Positions 52,676 through 61,981 of a DNA stretch of 64,000 nucleotides are shown piece after piece. The stretch comes from Phenylobacterium deserti (GTDB lineage Bacteria; Pseudomonadota; Alphaproteobacteria; Caulobacterales; Caulobacteraceae). A program made the translations under genes and the position numbers. The stretch spans positions 310,001 through 374,000 of the forward strand of contig NZ_QFYR01000003.1 of the NCBI RefSeq assembly GCF_003254705.1, in the 5' to 3' direction. The first letter of the stretch is position 1, and every line of letters begins with the position of its first letter. The notes beneath the pieces were generated by a model, which worked only from the letters and a program-made list of their open reading frames with translations, made no database searches and was not told the DNA's origin.

Positions 52676-54268
52676 ATGCAATCGGGCTCCGGCCGCACCA
52701 CGCGGCGACAGCTCCTGTCGGCCATAGGGATGGTTGGCGGGACCGCCGCGCTTTACCAGGCGATGACCACCTTGGGTCACGCGTCCGAGACCCAGTTCAC
52801 AGGACCGCCCAAGCTGCAGGGCGCCCGCGCGGGCGCTTCGGTGGTCGTGCTGGGAGCCGGCCTCGCAGGTCTTCTCGCCGCCTACGAGCTGCAGAAGGCG
52901 GGCTACAAGGTCACCATCCTCGAATACCAGAACCGCGCCGGCGGCCGGAACTGGTCGCTGCGCGGCGGCGACACCTACACCGAGCTCGGCGGGGCGACGC
53001 AGAAGATCGGCTTCCAGAAGGGCAACTACCTCAACCCGGGTCCCTGGCGGATCCCGCATCACCACCGGACCTTGCTCCACTACTGCAAGCAGTTCGGCGT
53101 GGCGCTGGAGCCCTTCATCCAGTTCAACCACAACACCTGGGTCCACTCCTCCACCGCATTCGGCGGCAAGCCGGTCCGCTTCAAGGCGGCGGCGGCGGAC
53201 TTCGAAGGCAACGTGGCCGAGCTCCTGGCCAAGTCGGTGAACCAGAAGGCGCTCGACCAGGAAGTCAGCGCCGAGGATCGCGAACGCCTGCTCGAAGCCC
53301 TGCGCGGCTGGGGGATGCTGGACGCGGACTACAAGTACGCATCGAACCTGCGGTCCGCGGCGCACCGGGGCTATGACCGTCCGCCGGGCGGCGGGGTGAA
53401 CGGCGCTCCCATTCCGTCCGCGCTCTACGATCTGCACGACGTGCTTGATCCGCAGGTCTGGACGTCCATGGGCTTCTTCATGGGCCATGAGATGCAGACC
53501 ACCATGTTCCAGCCGACCGGCGGCATGGACATGATCGGCAAGGCCTTCGCCAAGCAGGTCAGCGACCTGATCACCTACAACGCCAAGGTCACCAAGATCG
53601 CGCAGGACGACCGCGGCGTCGGCGTCACCTGGACGGACACCGCCACGGGCCAGACCAAGACGACCAACGCCGACTGGTGCGTCTGCACCATCCCGCTCGG
53701 CATCCTGGCGCAGATCGACACCCAGGTGACCGACGAGATGTCCGCCGCCATCCGCGCGGTGCCCTACTCCGGCCAGGTGAAGATCGGCCTGGAGATGCGG
53801 CGCAGGTTCTGGGAGGAGGACGAGGCCATCTACGGCGGCCACTCCTTCACCGACCAGGAGATCGGCCTGATCTCCTATCCCAACCACAACCTCTTCGGCG
53901 ATGGTCCGGCCGTGCTGCTGGGAGCCTTTGCGCGGGATATTGGCGCTTTCCGCCTGGCCGGCATGACGCCGGAGGAACGCATTCAGGTCGCGCTGCAGCA
54001 GGGCGCGGTCATTCACCCCGAGCAGTACCGCAAGGAGTTCCTCTCCGGCGCGTCCGTCGCCTGGAGCCGCGTGCCGTGGAGCCTGGGCTGCTGCGCACGC
54101 TGGAACGAGCAGACCCGCAAGGACCACTACCAGACGCTGGTCGCCATGGACCGCCGCATCGTCCTGGCCGGCGAGCACGCCTCCTACATCGGCTGCTGGA
54201 TGGAAGGCGCCCTGCTCTCCTCGCTCGACGCCATCACCCGCCTGCACAAGCGCGCCCTGGAGGCCTGA
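52676..54268 (+). CDS. Tat-exported flavin monoamine oxidase family protein
   Basis: A 530-residue FAD-dependent amine oxidase-type protein with a twin-arginine signal (GRTTRRQLLSAIGMVGGTAALYQ). The dinucleotide-binding motif is SVVVLGAGLAGLLAAYELQKAGYKVTILE, followed by NRAGGRNWSLRGGD. The C-terminal FAD segment is RRIVLAGEHASYIGCWMEGALLSSLDAI. It therefore folds with FAD in the cytoplasm and is exported. Its amine substrate is unknown. It is followed after 4 bases by a cytochrome c gene, which suggests electrons go to the respiratory chain rather than directly to oxygen. Confidence 0.88.
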   Translation: MQSGSGRTTRRQLLSAIGMVGGTAALYQAMTTLGHASETQFTGPPKLQGARAGASVVVLGAGLAGLLAAYELQKAGYKVTILEYQNRAGGRNWSLRGGDTYTELGGATQKIGFQKGNYLNPGPWRIPHHHRTLLHYCKQFGVALEPFIQFNHNTWVHSSTAFGGKPVRFKAAAADFEGNVAELLAKSVNQKALDQEVSAEDRERLLEALRGWGMLDADYKYASNLRSAAHRGYDRPPGGGVNGAPIPSALYDLHDVLDPQVWTSMGFFMGHEMQTTMFQPTGGMDMIGKAFAKQVSDLITYNAKVTKIAQDDRGVGVTWTDTATGQTKTTNADWCVCTIPLGILAQIDTQVTDEMSAAIRAVPYSGQVKIGLEMRRRFWEEDEAIYGGHSFTDQEIGLISYPNHNLFGDGPAVLLGAFARDIGAFRLAGMTPEERIQVALQQGAVIHPEQYRKEFLSGASVAWSRVPWSLGCCARWNEQTRKDHYQTLVAMDRRIVLAGEHASYIGCWMEGALLSSLDAITRLHKRALEA

Positions 54269-54272
54269 ACTG

Positions 54273-54695
54273 ATGCTCCCCAAACACCTGATGGCGCTTC
54301 TCTCGCTGCTGGCGACGCCTGCGCTCGCGCAAGCCGTGCAGGGCGGAGACACCGGCGGCGGCGTGGTTCGCGTGCCCAAGCCGGTCACCGGCGAACAGGT
54401 CTACCGGCAGGTCTGCCAGGCCTGTCACATGGCCGACGCGAAGGGCGCGGCCGGCGCCGGCGTCATCCCGGCTCTGGCGAGCAATCCTCGCGTCAGCGTG
54501 CCGGTCTACCCCGTGCAGGTGGTGGCGCAGGGCAAGGGCGCGATGCCTGGCTTCGCGGGCAGCCTGAGCAACGCCCAGATCGCCGAGGTGGTGACCTACG
54601 TGCGGACCCACTTCGGCAACGCCTACGCCAAGCCGGTGACCGAGGCCGACGTCGCGCGGATGGCTGGTCCCCCGCCGCCGCGCGGGGGCCACTAG
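54273..54695 (+). CDS. periplasmic class I cytochrome c
   Basis: A 140-residue exported protein (signal MLPKHLMALLSLLATPALAQA) with one haem-binding site CQACH in GEQVYRQVCQACHMADAKG. The sixth-ligand Met is in KGAMPGFAGSLSNAQIAEVVTYVRTHFGN. It belongs to the small soluble mono-haem cytochromes. Its position 4 bases after the Tat flavin amine oxidase suggests it accepts electrons from that enzyme. The tail is Pro/Gly-rich. Confidence 0.92.
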   Translation: MLPKHLMALLSLLATPALAQAVQGGDTGGGVVRVPKPVTGEQVYRQVCQACHMADAKGAAGAGVIPALASNPRVSVPVYPVQVVAQGKGAMPGFAGSLSNAQIAEVVTYVRTHFGNAYAKPVTEADVARMAGPPPPRGGH

Positions 54696-54746
54696 CCGCA
54701 GCAGCGGCCCTTTCGCGGACCGCAGCGAGGGCTTAGGAAGGTGGGC

Positions 54747-55580
54747 ATGGCCGCCGCCCTCGGACATGCCCCGCTCGATCCCGCCATGGAGAGCCTGCTG
54801 GCGTTCTGGGCCGACAGCGGCGTCGACGCCCTGCTGCTGGACGAGGCTGTCGACCGCATCGAAGCGGGCAAGTTCGTGCCCCCTCCCCCGCCCGCGCCGC
54901 GCGTGCCGCCTGTGGCGGCGACGGTTCAGTCGCTGCGCCCGGGACAGCCGGATGTGGCCTCCTCGATCGCCCAGGCCCGCATGCTGGCCGCCCAGGCTCA
55001 GGATCTCGCCGCCTTGGGCGAGGCGATCGCAAGCTTCGACGGCTGTGCGCTTCGGTTTGAAGGCGCGGCTCGCCAAGCGGTCTTCTACCGCGGCCAGGAG
55101 AACGCCCCGGTCATGGTGATCGGCGAAGGTCCAGGCGCCGAGGAAGACCTGCAGGGCAAGCCGTTCGTCGGCCGAGCTGGCCAGCTGCTCGACCGGATGC
55201 TGGGCGCAGCCGGGCTCGCCGATCGCACCTTCATCACCAACACCGTGTTCTGGCGCCCGCCAGGCAATCGGACGCCCACGCCGCAGGAACAGGCGGTCTG
55301 CGCGCCGTTCCTCGAGCGCGCCATAAGCCTTGTGAAGCCGAAGATGCTGCTGCTGGTCGGCGGCGCATCGGCCAAGGCGCTGCTGAAGAAGGACGAAGGG
55401 ATCCTCTCCCTCCGCGGCCGCTGGTTCGAGTGGCGCAGCGAGGATGCAAGCCAGGAACTCCCGGCCATGCCGACCCTGCATCCCGCCTTTCTTCTGCGGC
55501 AACCTGCGGCGAAGAAGCGCGCCTGGAACGACCTGTTAACACTTACTGAGCGACTTGATCGTCCTGAGCGGCCCGCCTAG
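54747..55580 (+). CDS. uracil-DNA glycosylase, family 4-like, with two Fe-S ligands replaced
   Basis: Removes uracil from DNA by the UDG-superfamily mechanism. The 277-residue protein has an N-terminal, Pro-rich extension and the core motifs [31 protein letters not shown] (motif 1) and [10 protein letters not shown] (motif 2). Family 4 enzymes bind 4Fe-4S through four cysteines. Here I see Cys in FDGCALRF and in QAVCAPFL only, and the other two positions read Phe (FDGC) and Trp (FWRPPGNR). An intact cluster is therefore doubtful. AGGAAGG upstream supports the ATG at 54747 over a GTG two codons earlier. Confidence 0.85.
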   Translation: MAAALGHAPLDPAMESLLAFWADSGVDALLLDEAVDRIEAGKFVPPPPPAPRVPPVAATVQSLRPGQPDVASSIAQARMLAAQAQDLAALGEAIASFDGCALRFEGAARQAVFYRGQENAPVMVIGEGPGAEEDLQGKPFVGRAGQLLDRMLGAAGLADRTFITNTVFWRPPGNRTPTPQEQAVCAPFLERAISLVKPKMLLLVGGASAKALLKKDEGILSLRGRWFEWRSEDASQELPAMPTLHPAFLLRQPAAKKRAWNDLLTLTERLDRPERPA

Positions 55581-55655
55581 CCTCGCCGCTTCTGGTTTTT
55601 CGGGAAAAGGGCCGCGCCAGCCCGCTCAAGATGGGTCGCGCGGATACAAGACGGC

Positions 55656-57269
55656 ATGACGCTGAAGAAGCGCCTGCAGGTCGGTGCGTCCGTCCTGATC
55701 AGTTTCGCGGTCCTGGCACAGGCCGCCGTGGCGGCTCCCATGGCGCTGTCCCCTGATGACGCCCAGCGGTACGCCGCGGCGTTCGAAGCCTCGGATCGCG
55801 GCGACTTCATCGACGCGCAGATGCAGGCGGTGGAGATTCAGGACAAGTCGTTGCTGGGCTACCTCAGCTTCAGTCAGCTGATGCACCCCACGAATCACAA
55901 GGCCAGCTTCGACGAGCTTGCGGGCTGGATGGCGAAGTTCCGGGACCTGCCGCTGGCAGAACGCATCTTCACGCTTGCCGCCAAGCGAAAGCCGGCTGAC
56001 GCCCAGCTGCCCGCACCCGCGCTCTCGACCGCCGAGCTCGCGAAAGCCGCTCCGGCGAGCGCTGCAAAGGCGTCGGATCGTGGCCGCCAGGCGCGAGAGG
56101 CTTACTACTCGGGCGACGCGAAAAAGGCGCTGCAGCTTGCCTCCAGCTCGGGTGAGCGCTGGATCGCCGGCCTCGCCGCCTACCGGCTGAAATCCTACGA
56201 CAAGGCGCTCGACTTCTTCGGGCAAATCTCCCGCGACGGCGACCAAGACGACTGGATGCGCTCGGCGGGGGCTTACTGGGCCGCACGCGCCGCGACGGCC
56301 CTGGGAGATTCCAGTCGCGCCACCCTCGAGCTCAAGGTGGCGGCCAAGGCGGCCGACACCTTCTACGGCATGATCGCCGCCCGTCAGCTCCAGCTGCAGG
56401 GACCGACGCTGGCCTCCGCGACGGCTGGCGAAGCGAAGCTCTTCAAGGCGGCCTACAGCGCCCCTTCGGACGAGACGAGCCGCTTCATCAAGAGCGAACC
56501 GCGCGCCCACCGCGCCGCCGCCCTCGCCCAGCTTGGGCGGCTGCAGGACGCTGGCCAGGAAATCCGCGCCGGGATGGCCCTGGCTCGCACCGACGCGGAG
56601 CGCAGCCGTTGGGAGGCGTTCGCAGGCGAGATCGGCGCGCCGCTGAGCGACGGACCCACAGCCGTGCGGCGTCGCAGCTCGTCCGAGGACTACCCGATCC
56701 CGGCGCTCGAGCCGAAGTCGGGCTTCACGCTCGACAAGGCGCTGGTCTACGCGATCGTTCGGCAGGAAAGCCGCTTCAACCCCATGGCGGTGTCTCCCGT
56801 GGGCGCGGTCGGCCTGATGCAGTTGATGCCGGAAGCGGCCGCCCGGGCCGCCGGCGACGACAAGCTCAAGGCGGACATGAGCCCGCTGTTCGATCCCGCG
56901 TTCAATCTGCGGGTCGGCCAGGATTATGTGACGTGGCTGATGGAGCGGGGCGTCGGCTACGACCTGCTGCGCACGGTGGCGGCCTACAACGGTGGTCCGG
57001 GCACGATCCAGAAGACCGCCCAGATGCTCGGCTCCGATGGAAACGACACGCTGCTTCTCATCGAAAGCCTGCCGTCGCTCGAGACGCGCAACTACGTCGA
57101 GAAGGTCGTTGCGGCCTATTGGACCTACAAGAAGATGTTCGGCGACGAGACGCGCACCTTGGACGCTCTCGCTGGCGGCGCCGGCGTCATCGACGCTCGT
57201 CTTGATCTAAAGCAGGCGACGAGCCCGGGCACCAAGTACTCGGCGCAAGGCGGCCACCTCGGTCTTTGA
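55656..57269 (+). CDS. soluble lytic transglycosylase
   Basis: Cleaves peptidoglycan glycan strands to form 1,6-anhydro ends. The 537-residue protein has a signal peptide (VLISFAVLAQAAVA), a helical superhelical N-terminal part of about 340 residues like Slt70, and a C-terminal SLT domain: ALVYAIVRQESRFNPMAVSPVGAVGLMQLMPEAA with the catalytic Glu in RQESRF, then YVTWLMERGVGYDLLRTVAAYNGGPG. Its 3' end overlaps the convergent gene 57207-57641 by 63 bases. Confidence 0.93.
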   Translation: MTLKKRLQVGASVLISFAVLAQAAVAAPMALSPDDAQRYAAAFEASDRGDFIDAQMQAVEIQDKSLLGYLSFSQLMHPTNHKASFDELAGWMAKFRDLPLAERIFTLAAKRKPADAQLPAPALSTAELAKAAPASAAKASDRGRQAREAYYSGDAKKALQLASSSGERWIAGLAAYRLKSYDKALDFFGQISRDGDQDDWMRSAGAYWAARAATALGDSSRATLELKVAAKAADTFYGMIAARQLQLQGPTLASATAGEAKLFKAAYSAPSDETSRFIKSEPRAHRAAALAQLGRLQDAGQEIRAGMALARTDAERSRWEAFAGEIGAPLSDGPTAVRRRSSSEDYPIPALEPKSGFTLDKALVYAIVRQESRFNPMAVSPVGAVGLMQLMPEAAARAAGDDKLKADMSPLFDPAFNLRVGQDYVTWLMERGVGYDLLRTVAAYNGGPGTIQKTAQMLGSDGNDTLLLIESLPSLETRNYVEKVVAAYWTYKKMFGDETRTLDALAGGAGVIDARLDLKQATSPGTKYSAQGGHLGL

Positions 57270-57641
57270 GGCTGCATCGGCGCGCCCGATCAGCAGGGCC
57301 TCGGGTCCACGCCTGAACAGACGCCCGCCCAGGCCTAGAAGCACAGCTTCGCGCCCGCCCTCGCGCAGGTGATCAGACAGCCGCTCCGCCCATCCCTCAG
57401 TGGGGCGGAACTCCGGGGGCGCGACGAGCAGCAGCTCCGATTTCGCCCTGCCGATAGCTGACGGTAGGTCAGCCGCGAGCTCGGCTCCCGTCTCGTCGCA
57501 CACCGCCTCCAGGAGCGCTTTTGGTCCCTTACAAGCGATCAGCACCTCGCGCACGAGCCCCTCGACGGCCGCTGTCGTAAGCACGGCCAGCAAGCCCGCC
57601 AAGCGTTCCGAATCTCCAGGCGACACGATCACCGTCAGCAT
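57207..57641 (-). CDS. small hypothetical protein with a GT2-like Rossmann pattern
   Basis: A 144-residue protein whose N-terminus (MLTVIVSPGDSERLAGLLAVLTTAAVEGLVREVLIACKGP) and later LPSAIGRAKSELLLVAPPEF recall the nucleotide-binding half of family 2 glycosyltransferases. It is too short for the full domain and shows no DxD motif. It could be a degenerate or regulatory relative. The ATG at 57641 starts the beta-strand; upstream frame extension is poor. It is divergent from the radical SAM gene and shares with it a gap that contains a LexA box. Confidence 0.6.
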   Translation of the reverse strand: MLTVIVSPGDSERLAGLLAVLTTAAVEGLVREVLIACKGPKALLEAVCDETGAELAADLPSAIGRAKSELLLVAPPEFRPTEGWAERLSDHLREGGREAVLLGLGGRLFRRGPEALLIGRADAASKTEVAALRRVLGARARRLL

Positions 57642-57680
57642 GGGCGGACAGAGCCCGCGCCCTGCTGCTAGGTCAATAGA

Positions 57681-57695
57681 GTTCTTGTTTCGTTC
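57681..57695. promoter_or_regulatory. LexA (SOS) box in front of the radical SAM gene
   Basis: An exact GTTC-N7-GTTC (spacer TTGTTTC) 25-39 bases upstream of the GTG of the radical SAM gene and 40-54 bases from the divergent gene start. This position would overlap a promoter, as expected for LexA repression. It is one of two such exact boxes noticed in intergenic DNA of the window, the other being at ssb. Confidence 0.65.
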
Positions 57696-57719
57696 TCCGC
57701 GCAGCGCTAACCTCCACGC

Positions 57720-58796
57720 GTGACCACCTTCACGCAACAGATCCGGGGCCGAGGCGCCCGCTCGAACGCCAGCGGGCGCTACGAGGCCCAGGTGCGCGAA
57801 GCGTTCGAGGATGGCTGGACGGTCGAGGACCCGCAGCCTTTGCAGATCCGCACCGAGGTCGCTCCCGAAAAGGCGAAGGTGATCATCACCCGCAACGACA
57901 GCCCGGACGTCGGCTTCAGCGCTTCAATCAACCCGTACCGTGGATGTGAACACGGCTGCACCTACTGCTACGCCAGGCCGGCTCACGCTTACATGGGCCT
58001 GTCGCCCGGACTGGATTTCGAGACCAAGCTCTTCTTCAAGCCTGACGCCGACGTGCTGCTCGAACGGGAGCTCTCCAATCCTCGATACAGGCCCGAGATC
58101 ATCCACGTCGGCGGCAACACCGATCCTTACCAGCCACAGGAGCGCAACCTGCGGGTCACCCGCTCGATCATCGAGGTGCTGAGCCGCTTCAACCAGCCGT
58201 TCTCGATCATCACCAAGTCCGCGCTGATCCTGCGCGACCTGGATCTCTTGGCGTCCATGGCGGACCGGAACCTGGTGCGGGTCGCCATCTCCATCACCTC
58301 GACCGATCGCAAGCTGTCCCGTTCCATGGAGCCGCGGGCGGCCACCCCCGAGAAGCGGTTCGACGCCGTGCGCCGCCTCACCGAAGCGGGCGTGCCCACC
58401 ATGGTGATGTTCGCGCCGGTGATTCCAGGGCTCAACGATCACGAACTTGAAGCGGTGCTGGAGCGGTCCGCGGACGCCGGAGCCCGCGGCGCAGGCTATG
58501 TGGCCCTGCGGCTGCCGCTGGAGATCAAGGACCTCTTCCGGGAGTGGCTGGAAACGGATCATCCGGACCGCGCCGGCCGCGTCATGTCGCTGGTGCGTCA
58601 GATGCGAGGCGGCCGCGAGTACGACGCGCAATGGGGCTCACGCATGGTGGGCCAAGGTCCGATCGCAGACCTGTTGTCCAAACGGTTCGCCGCCGCCCGC
58701 CGCCGGTACGGGCTGGCGGACAGGCAGGAGCCGTTGGACATGACCCTGTTCCAGGTTCCTCCGAAAGCGGGCGACCAGATCGATCTGTTCGGTTAG
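57720..58796 (+). CDS. PA0069-family radical SAM protein (COG1533, photolyase-like)
   Basis: A 358-residue radical SAM enzyme of the SplB-related COG1533 group. The cluster motif is in [15 protein letters not shown] (CxxxCxxC), followed by [19 protein letters not shown] and [24 protein letters not shown] as in this family. Its reaction is unknown; relatives are annotated DNA repair photolyase on the basis of spore photoproduct lyase. The start is a GTG. A LexA box immediately upstream suggests DNA-damage induction. Its stop overlaps that of the convergent LLM gene by 4 bases. Confidence 0.88.
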   Translation: MTTFTQQIRGRGARSNASGRYEAQVREAFEDGWTVEDPQPLQIRTEVAPEKAKVIITRNDSPDVGFSASINPYRGCEHGCTYCYARPAHAYMGLSPGLDFETKLFFKPDADVLLERELSNPRYRPEIIHVGGNTDPYQPQERNLRVTRSIIEVLSRFNQPFSIITKSALILRDLDLLASMADRNLVRVAISITSTDRKLSRSMEPRAATPEKRFDAVRRLTEAGVPTMVMFAPVIPGLNDHELEAVLERSADAGARGAGYVALRLPLEIKDLFREWLETDHPDRAGRVMSLVRQMRGGREYDAQWGSRMVGQGPIADLLSKRFAAARRRYGLADRQEPLDMTLFQVPPKAGDQIDLFG

Positions 58797-59806
58797 GCCG
58801 CCGCCGCCAGGGCGTCACGCGCGTCGGCGACGATCTCGAAGGAGCGCACTCGCGCGGCGTGATCATAGATTTGCGCCGTGACGATGATCTCGTCCGGCTG
58901 ATGCTGGCGGGCGAAGTTCTCCAGTCCACGGCGCACGGTGTCGGGCGACCCCACCACCGCTGCGGCCAGGGCGCCCTGCATTCCCGGGGCGACGCCGGCC
59001 TGCAGGAAGCGGCTTTCGATGTCGTCCACCGGCGGCGGCAGCTTGCTCGGCCGACCGGTTCGCAGGTTCAGGAAGGCCTGCTGCAGCGAGGTGAACAGCC
59101 GCTTGGCCTCGGCATCGCTGTCGGCGGCCACCACGTTCAGGCCCAGCATGACATAAGGCTTGTCCAGCTGGGCAGACGGTTCGAACCGCTGCCGATAGAC
59201 CTCGATCGCCTCCTCCATCTGGTGGGGCGCGAAGTGGGACGCGAAGGCGTAGGGCAGCCCCAGCGCTGCGGCGAGCTGAGCGCCGAAGAGGCTGGAGCCG
59301 AGGATCCAGAGCGGCACGTTCAGGCCCGCTCCGGGCACGGCGCGGATCATCTGACCAGGCTGCTCCGGCTGGAAGTAGGCCTGGAGCTCCACAACGTCTT
59401 GCGGGAAGCGATCGACGTCGCCCGCCAGGGTCCGCCGCAAAGCGCGCGCGGTGATCTGATCCGTGCCTGGCGCGCGGCCCAGTCCGAGGTCAATACGCCC
59501 CGGGAACATGGCCTCCAGGGTGCCGAACTGTTCGGCGATCACCAGGGGCGCGTGGTTCGGCAGCATGATGCCCCCAGCGCCCACCCTGATCGTCTGCGTG
59601 GCTGCAGCGACCTGACCGATCACGACCGCCGTCGCCGCGCTGGCGACGCCCGGCATGTTGTGGTGCTCCGCCAGCCAGAAGCGATTGAACCCCAATCGTT
59701 CGGCGCGCTGCGCCAGGTCGACGGTGTTGCGGAAGGACTGGGCGGCGTCGCCGCCTTCCAGGATGGGCGAGAGGTCGAGAACGGACAAAGGAACCATGTC
59801 CGCCAT
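58793..59806 (-). CDS. LLM-class flavin-dependent oxidoreductase
   Basis: A 337-residue luciferase-like monooxygenase. Typical stretches are [107 protein letters not shown], and a C-terminal [26 protein letters not shown]. It probably uses reduced FMN supplied by another enzyme; the substrate is unknown. It is followed upstream by the RNA methyltransferase gene, 10 bases away on the same strand. Confidence 0.92.
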   Translation of the reverse strand: MADMVPLSVLDLSPILEGGDAAQSFRNTVDLAQRAERLGFNRFWLAEHHNMPGVASAATAVVIGQVAAATQTIRVGAGGIMLPNHAPLVIAEQFGTLEAMFPGRIDLGLGRAPGTDQITARALRRTLAGDVDRFPQDVVELQAYFQPEQPGQMIRAVPGAGLNVPLWILGSSLFGAQLAAALGLPYAFASHFAPHQMEEAIEVYRQRFEPSAQLDKPYVMLGLNVVAADSDAEAKRLFTSLQQAFLNLRTGRPSKLPPPVDDIESRFLQAGVAPGMQGALAAAVVGSPDTVRRGLENFARQHQPDEIIVTAQIYDHAARVRSFEIVADARDALAAAA

Positions 59807-59816
59807 ATGGGAAGCC

Positions 59817-61109
59817 TCAGCGCGAAAACACGCCCACCAATTCTATGTGCGGGGACCAGAGGAACTGATCCACCGGCATGACGCGCTCCAGCCGGAAGCC
59901 GGCGTCCACCAGCACCCGCGCGTCCCTGGCGAAGGTCGCCGGATTGCAGGAGACCCCGATCACCCGCGAAACGGCCGACCTGGCAAGTTCCGCGGTCTGT
60001 TCGGCGGCGCCTGCGCGCGGCGGGTCGAACACAGCGACATCCGTCTTCTTGAGTTCCTCGGCCAGCACCGGACGACGGACGAGATCACGAGCCTCGGCGG
60101 CGACGCCTTTCAGGCCGGGTGCGGTCGCCGACGCGCTGGTCAGCGCCTGGATGGCGGCCGGTGCGAAATCGGTCGCATAGACCGGCGCGATCTCCGCGAG
60201 GCGGAACGTGAAGGTGCCCACACCGCAGTAGAGGTCCGCGATCCGCGAGGCTCCAGCTGCTTGGCTCAGAACGAAGTCGGCCATGGCAGCCTCGGCGCCT
60301 GGCGTCGCCTGCAGAAAGGCGCCGGCCGGCAGAGCCACCCTCGCCTGCCCCAACCTAACCTGCGGTTGTCGCGCCATGTAGGCCACCTCGCCGTTCAGGG
60401 TGACACGGGCGAAATCCGCTGCGGCCGCTTGCTCCGCGAGCTGCATGCGCCCGTCCGCCGAGAGCCCGCCGCTCTTCTCCTCGACGCCCGAGATGTCGAT
60501 GTCGAGACCGGTGTCTGTCAGCGTCACGTGCAGCGTGGGCGCGGACTTCGGATGCTCGAACAGCGGGGCGGCCAGGCGTTTCATGGCGGGGATCGCCGCC
60601 TGGATCCCCGGGTCGGAAATCGGACACACGGAGATGTCCACCAGGTCCCAGGACTTGCGGACCTTGTAGCCGAGGCGGGCTGCGTCGCGGCTGCCCTTGC
60701 GGGCGTGAAGCGCGACGCGCCGCCGGGTCTCGGGTCCCGCCGCATAGGCCGGGACGAACTCGGCTTCCAGGTGCTGGCGGGCCAGGGTGGTGCGCAGACG
60801 CTCCACCTTCCAGTCGAGGTAGGCAGGGTGTTCCCAATGCTGAAGCGCGCAGCCGCCGCACACGAAGAAATGCGGGCACGGGGGCGTGACCCGCTGCGGG
60901 CTGGCTTCCAACACCTCGACAAAGTCCCGCCGTTCGCCGGACCCGGAAGCCAGAACGCGCTCGCCCGGCAGGCTGAAGGGCACGAACACAGGGCCGTTGG
61001 CCACACCGTCGCCCTCTCCGCCCACGGCTTGGATGGTGAGTTCGACCGGCGGACCGGCGGGCTTTGCGGGACGAGGAGCAGGACGCGGACGACGCATGGC
61101 CGGCGTCAT
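59817..61109 (-). CDS. class I SAM-dependent RNA m5U methyltransferase (RumA/TrmA family)
   Basis: Methylates C5 of a uridine in rRNA or tRNA. The 430-residue protein has a basic Pro-rich start, a partial TRAM-like domain ([31 protein letters not shown]), and 4Fe-4S cysteines in [18 protein letters not shown] with a further Cys in VDISVCPIS. The SAM site is [17 protein letters not shown], and the catalytic region [16 protein letters not shown] then [14 protein letters not shown] holds the nucleophilic Cys. Which RNA is modified (RlmC/RlmD-like or TrmA-like) is not decided here. Confidence 0.93.
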   Translation of the reverse strand: MTPAMRRPRPAPRPAKPAGPPVELTIQAVGGEGDGVANGPVFVPFSLPGERVLASGSGERRDFVEVLEASPQRVTPPCPHFFVCGGCALQHWEHPAYLDWKVERLRTTLARQHLEAEFVPAYAAGPETRRRVALHARKGSRDAARLGYKVRKSWDLVDISVCPISDPGIQAAIPAMKRLAAPLFEHPKSAPTLHVTLTDTGLDIDISGVEEKSGGLSADGRMQLAEQAAAADFARVTLNGEVAYMARQPQVRLGQARVALPAGAFLQATPGAEAAMADFVLSQAAGASRIADLYCGVGTFTFRLAEIAPVYATDFAPAAIQALTSASATAPGLKGVAAEARDLVRRPVLAEELKKTDVAVFDPPRAGAAEQTAELARSAVSRVIGVSCNPATFARDARVLVDAGFRLERVMPVDQFLWSPHIELVGVFSR

Positions 61110-61261
61110 AGCTGAAAACGCCTCGCGTGCGTGTGGAAACCAAGATGAACGAAGATGAACGGCCCGCTCAACAGCCGTTCAGCTTGGAAAAGCCACATTG
61201 CTCCCCGAAGCGGCCAGTACGGCTCAAGCCGCGGCCCGATACGTCTGGAGAGGGGTTCACA

Positions 61262-61873
61262 ATGTCCATGTTCAAGCGCTTCGCGAAAGGCGCCCTGGCC
61301 GCTGCGGCCGGTGTCACCGCCCTGACCGGCGCGTTCGCTGTTCCGTCGGTCGCCTCGGCGCAGCCCTATGGCTACGGCTATGATCCGTGCCAACGCTCGG
61401 CCAACAACCGTGGCGTTGTCGGCGCCCTGATCGGCGGCGCGCTGGGCGCGTCCATCGGCGCCAACGCCGCGGCCCGCAACGCCCGCCAGGACGGCGCTCT
61501 GCTGGGTGGCGCGGTCGGCGCCATCGGCGGCGCCATGGTCGGCAAGAACGGCGCGGCCTGTAACGGCGACTACCGCGGCTATAACGCCCCTCCGCCCCCG
61601 CCGCCGGTCAGCTACTACGACAACGGCTACTATGATCGCGGCGCCTACGCCGATCGGGGCTACGGCCGTGGCGACTACTACGGCAGCCGCTATGACGACG
61701 ACAGCTGGGCCTACGGCCGCCGGGGCGAGCGCTTCCGCATCGCCGAGCGTCCGGTCGGTCGCGACGGCTGCACCCTGGCGGAAAGCCCGATCTACCTGCC
61801 CGATGGCCGCGTCCAGAAGCGCTTCGTGCGCGTCTGCCAAGACAGCTCGGGCCGCTATCAGGTCGTCGACTAA
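61262..61873 (+). CDS. exported glycine-zipper protein
   Basis: A 203-residue envelope protein. The signal peptide (FAKGALAAAAGVTALTGAFAVPSVASA) is followed by a glycine-zipper 2TM region (GVVGALIGGALGASIGANAAARNARQDGALLGGAVGAIGGAMVG). A Tyr/Gly/Asp-rich segment (YYDNGYYDRGAYADRGYGRGDYYGSRYDDD) and a C-terminal domain with two cysteines (GRDGCTLAESPIYLPDGRVQKRFVRVCQDSSGRYQ) follow. Such zippers insert in or span membranes; the exact role is unknown. The ATG at 61262 follows GGAGAGGGG. A strong terminator lies downstream. Confidence 0.85.
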   Translation: MSMFKRFAKGALAAAAGVTALTGAFAVPSVASAQPYGYGYDPCQRSANNRGVVGALIGGALGASIGANAAARNARQDGALLGGAVGAIGGAMVGKNGAACNGDYRGYNAPPPPPPVSYYDNGYYDRGAYADRGYGRGDYYGSRYDDDSWAYGRRGERFRIAERPVGRDGCTLAESPIYLPDGRVQKRFVRVCQDSSGRYQVVD

Positions 61874-61942
61874 GCACGACCGCGCCGCCGGGCCGGCGTT
61901 GGCGAGGCCCGGGCTGCATCTGTCTTCCGTGTGCCAACTTGC

Positions 61943-61977
61943 GGCCGTCGCTCCCCTGGGAGCGACGGCCTTTTCTT
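61943..61977 (+). terminator. rho-independent terminator after the glycine-zipper gene
   Basis: A 12-bp perfect stem (61943-61954 with 61959-61970) and a 4-base loop, followed by TTTTCTTT. It also lies just past the 3' end of the convergent tlyA gene. Confidence 0.85.
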
Positions 61978-61981
61978 TGGT

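Noticed and set aside
61147-61160. GAAC repeats resembling a LexA box before the glycine-zipper gene
   Set aside because: The spacer is 6 bases (GAAC-N6-GAAC), not the required 7.
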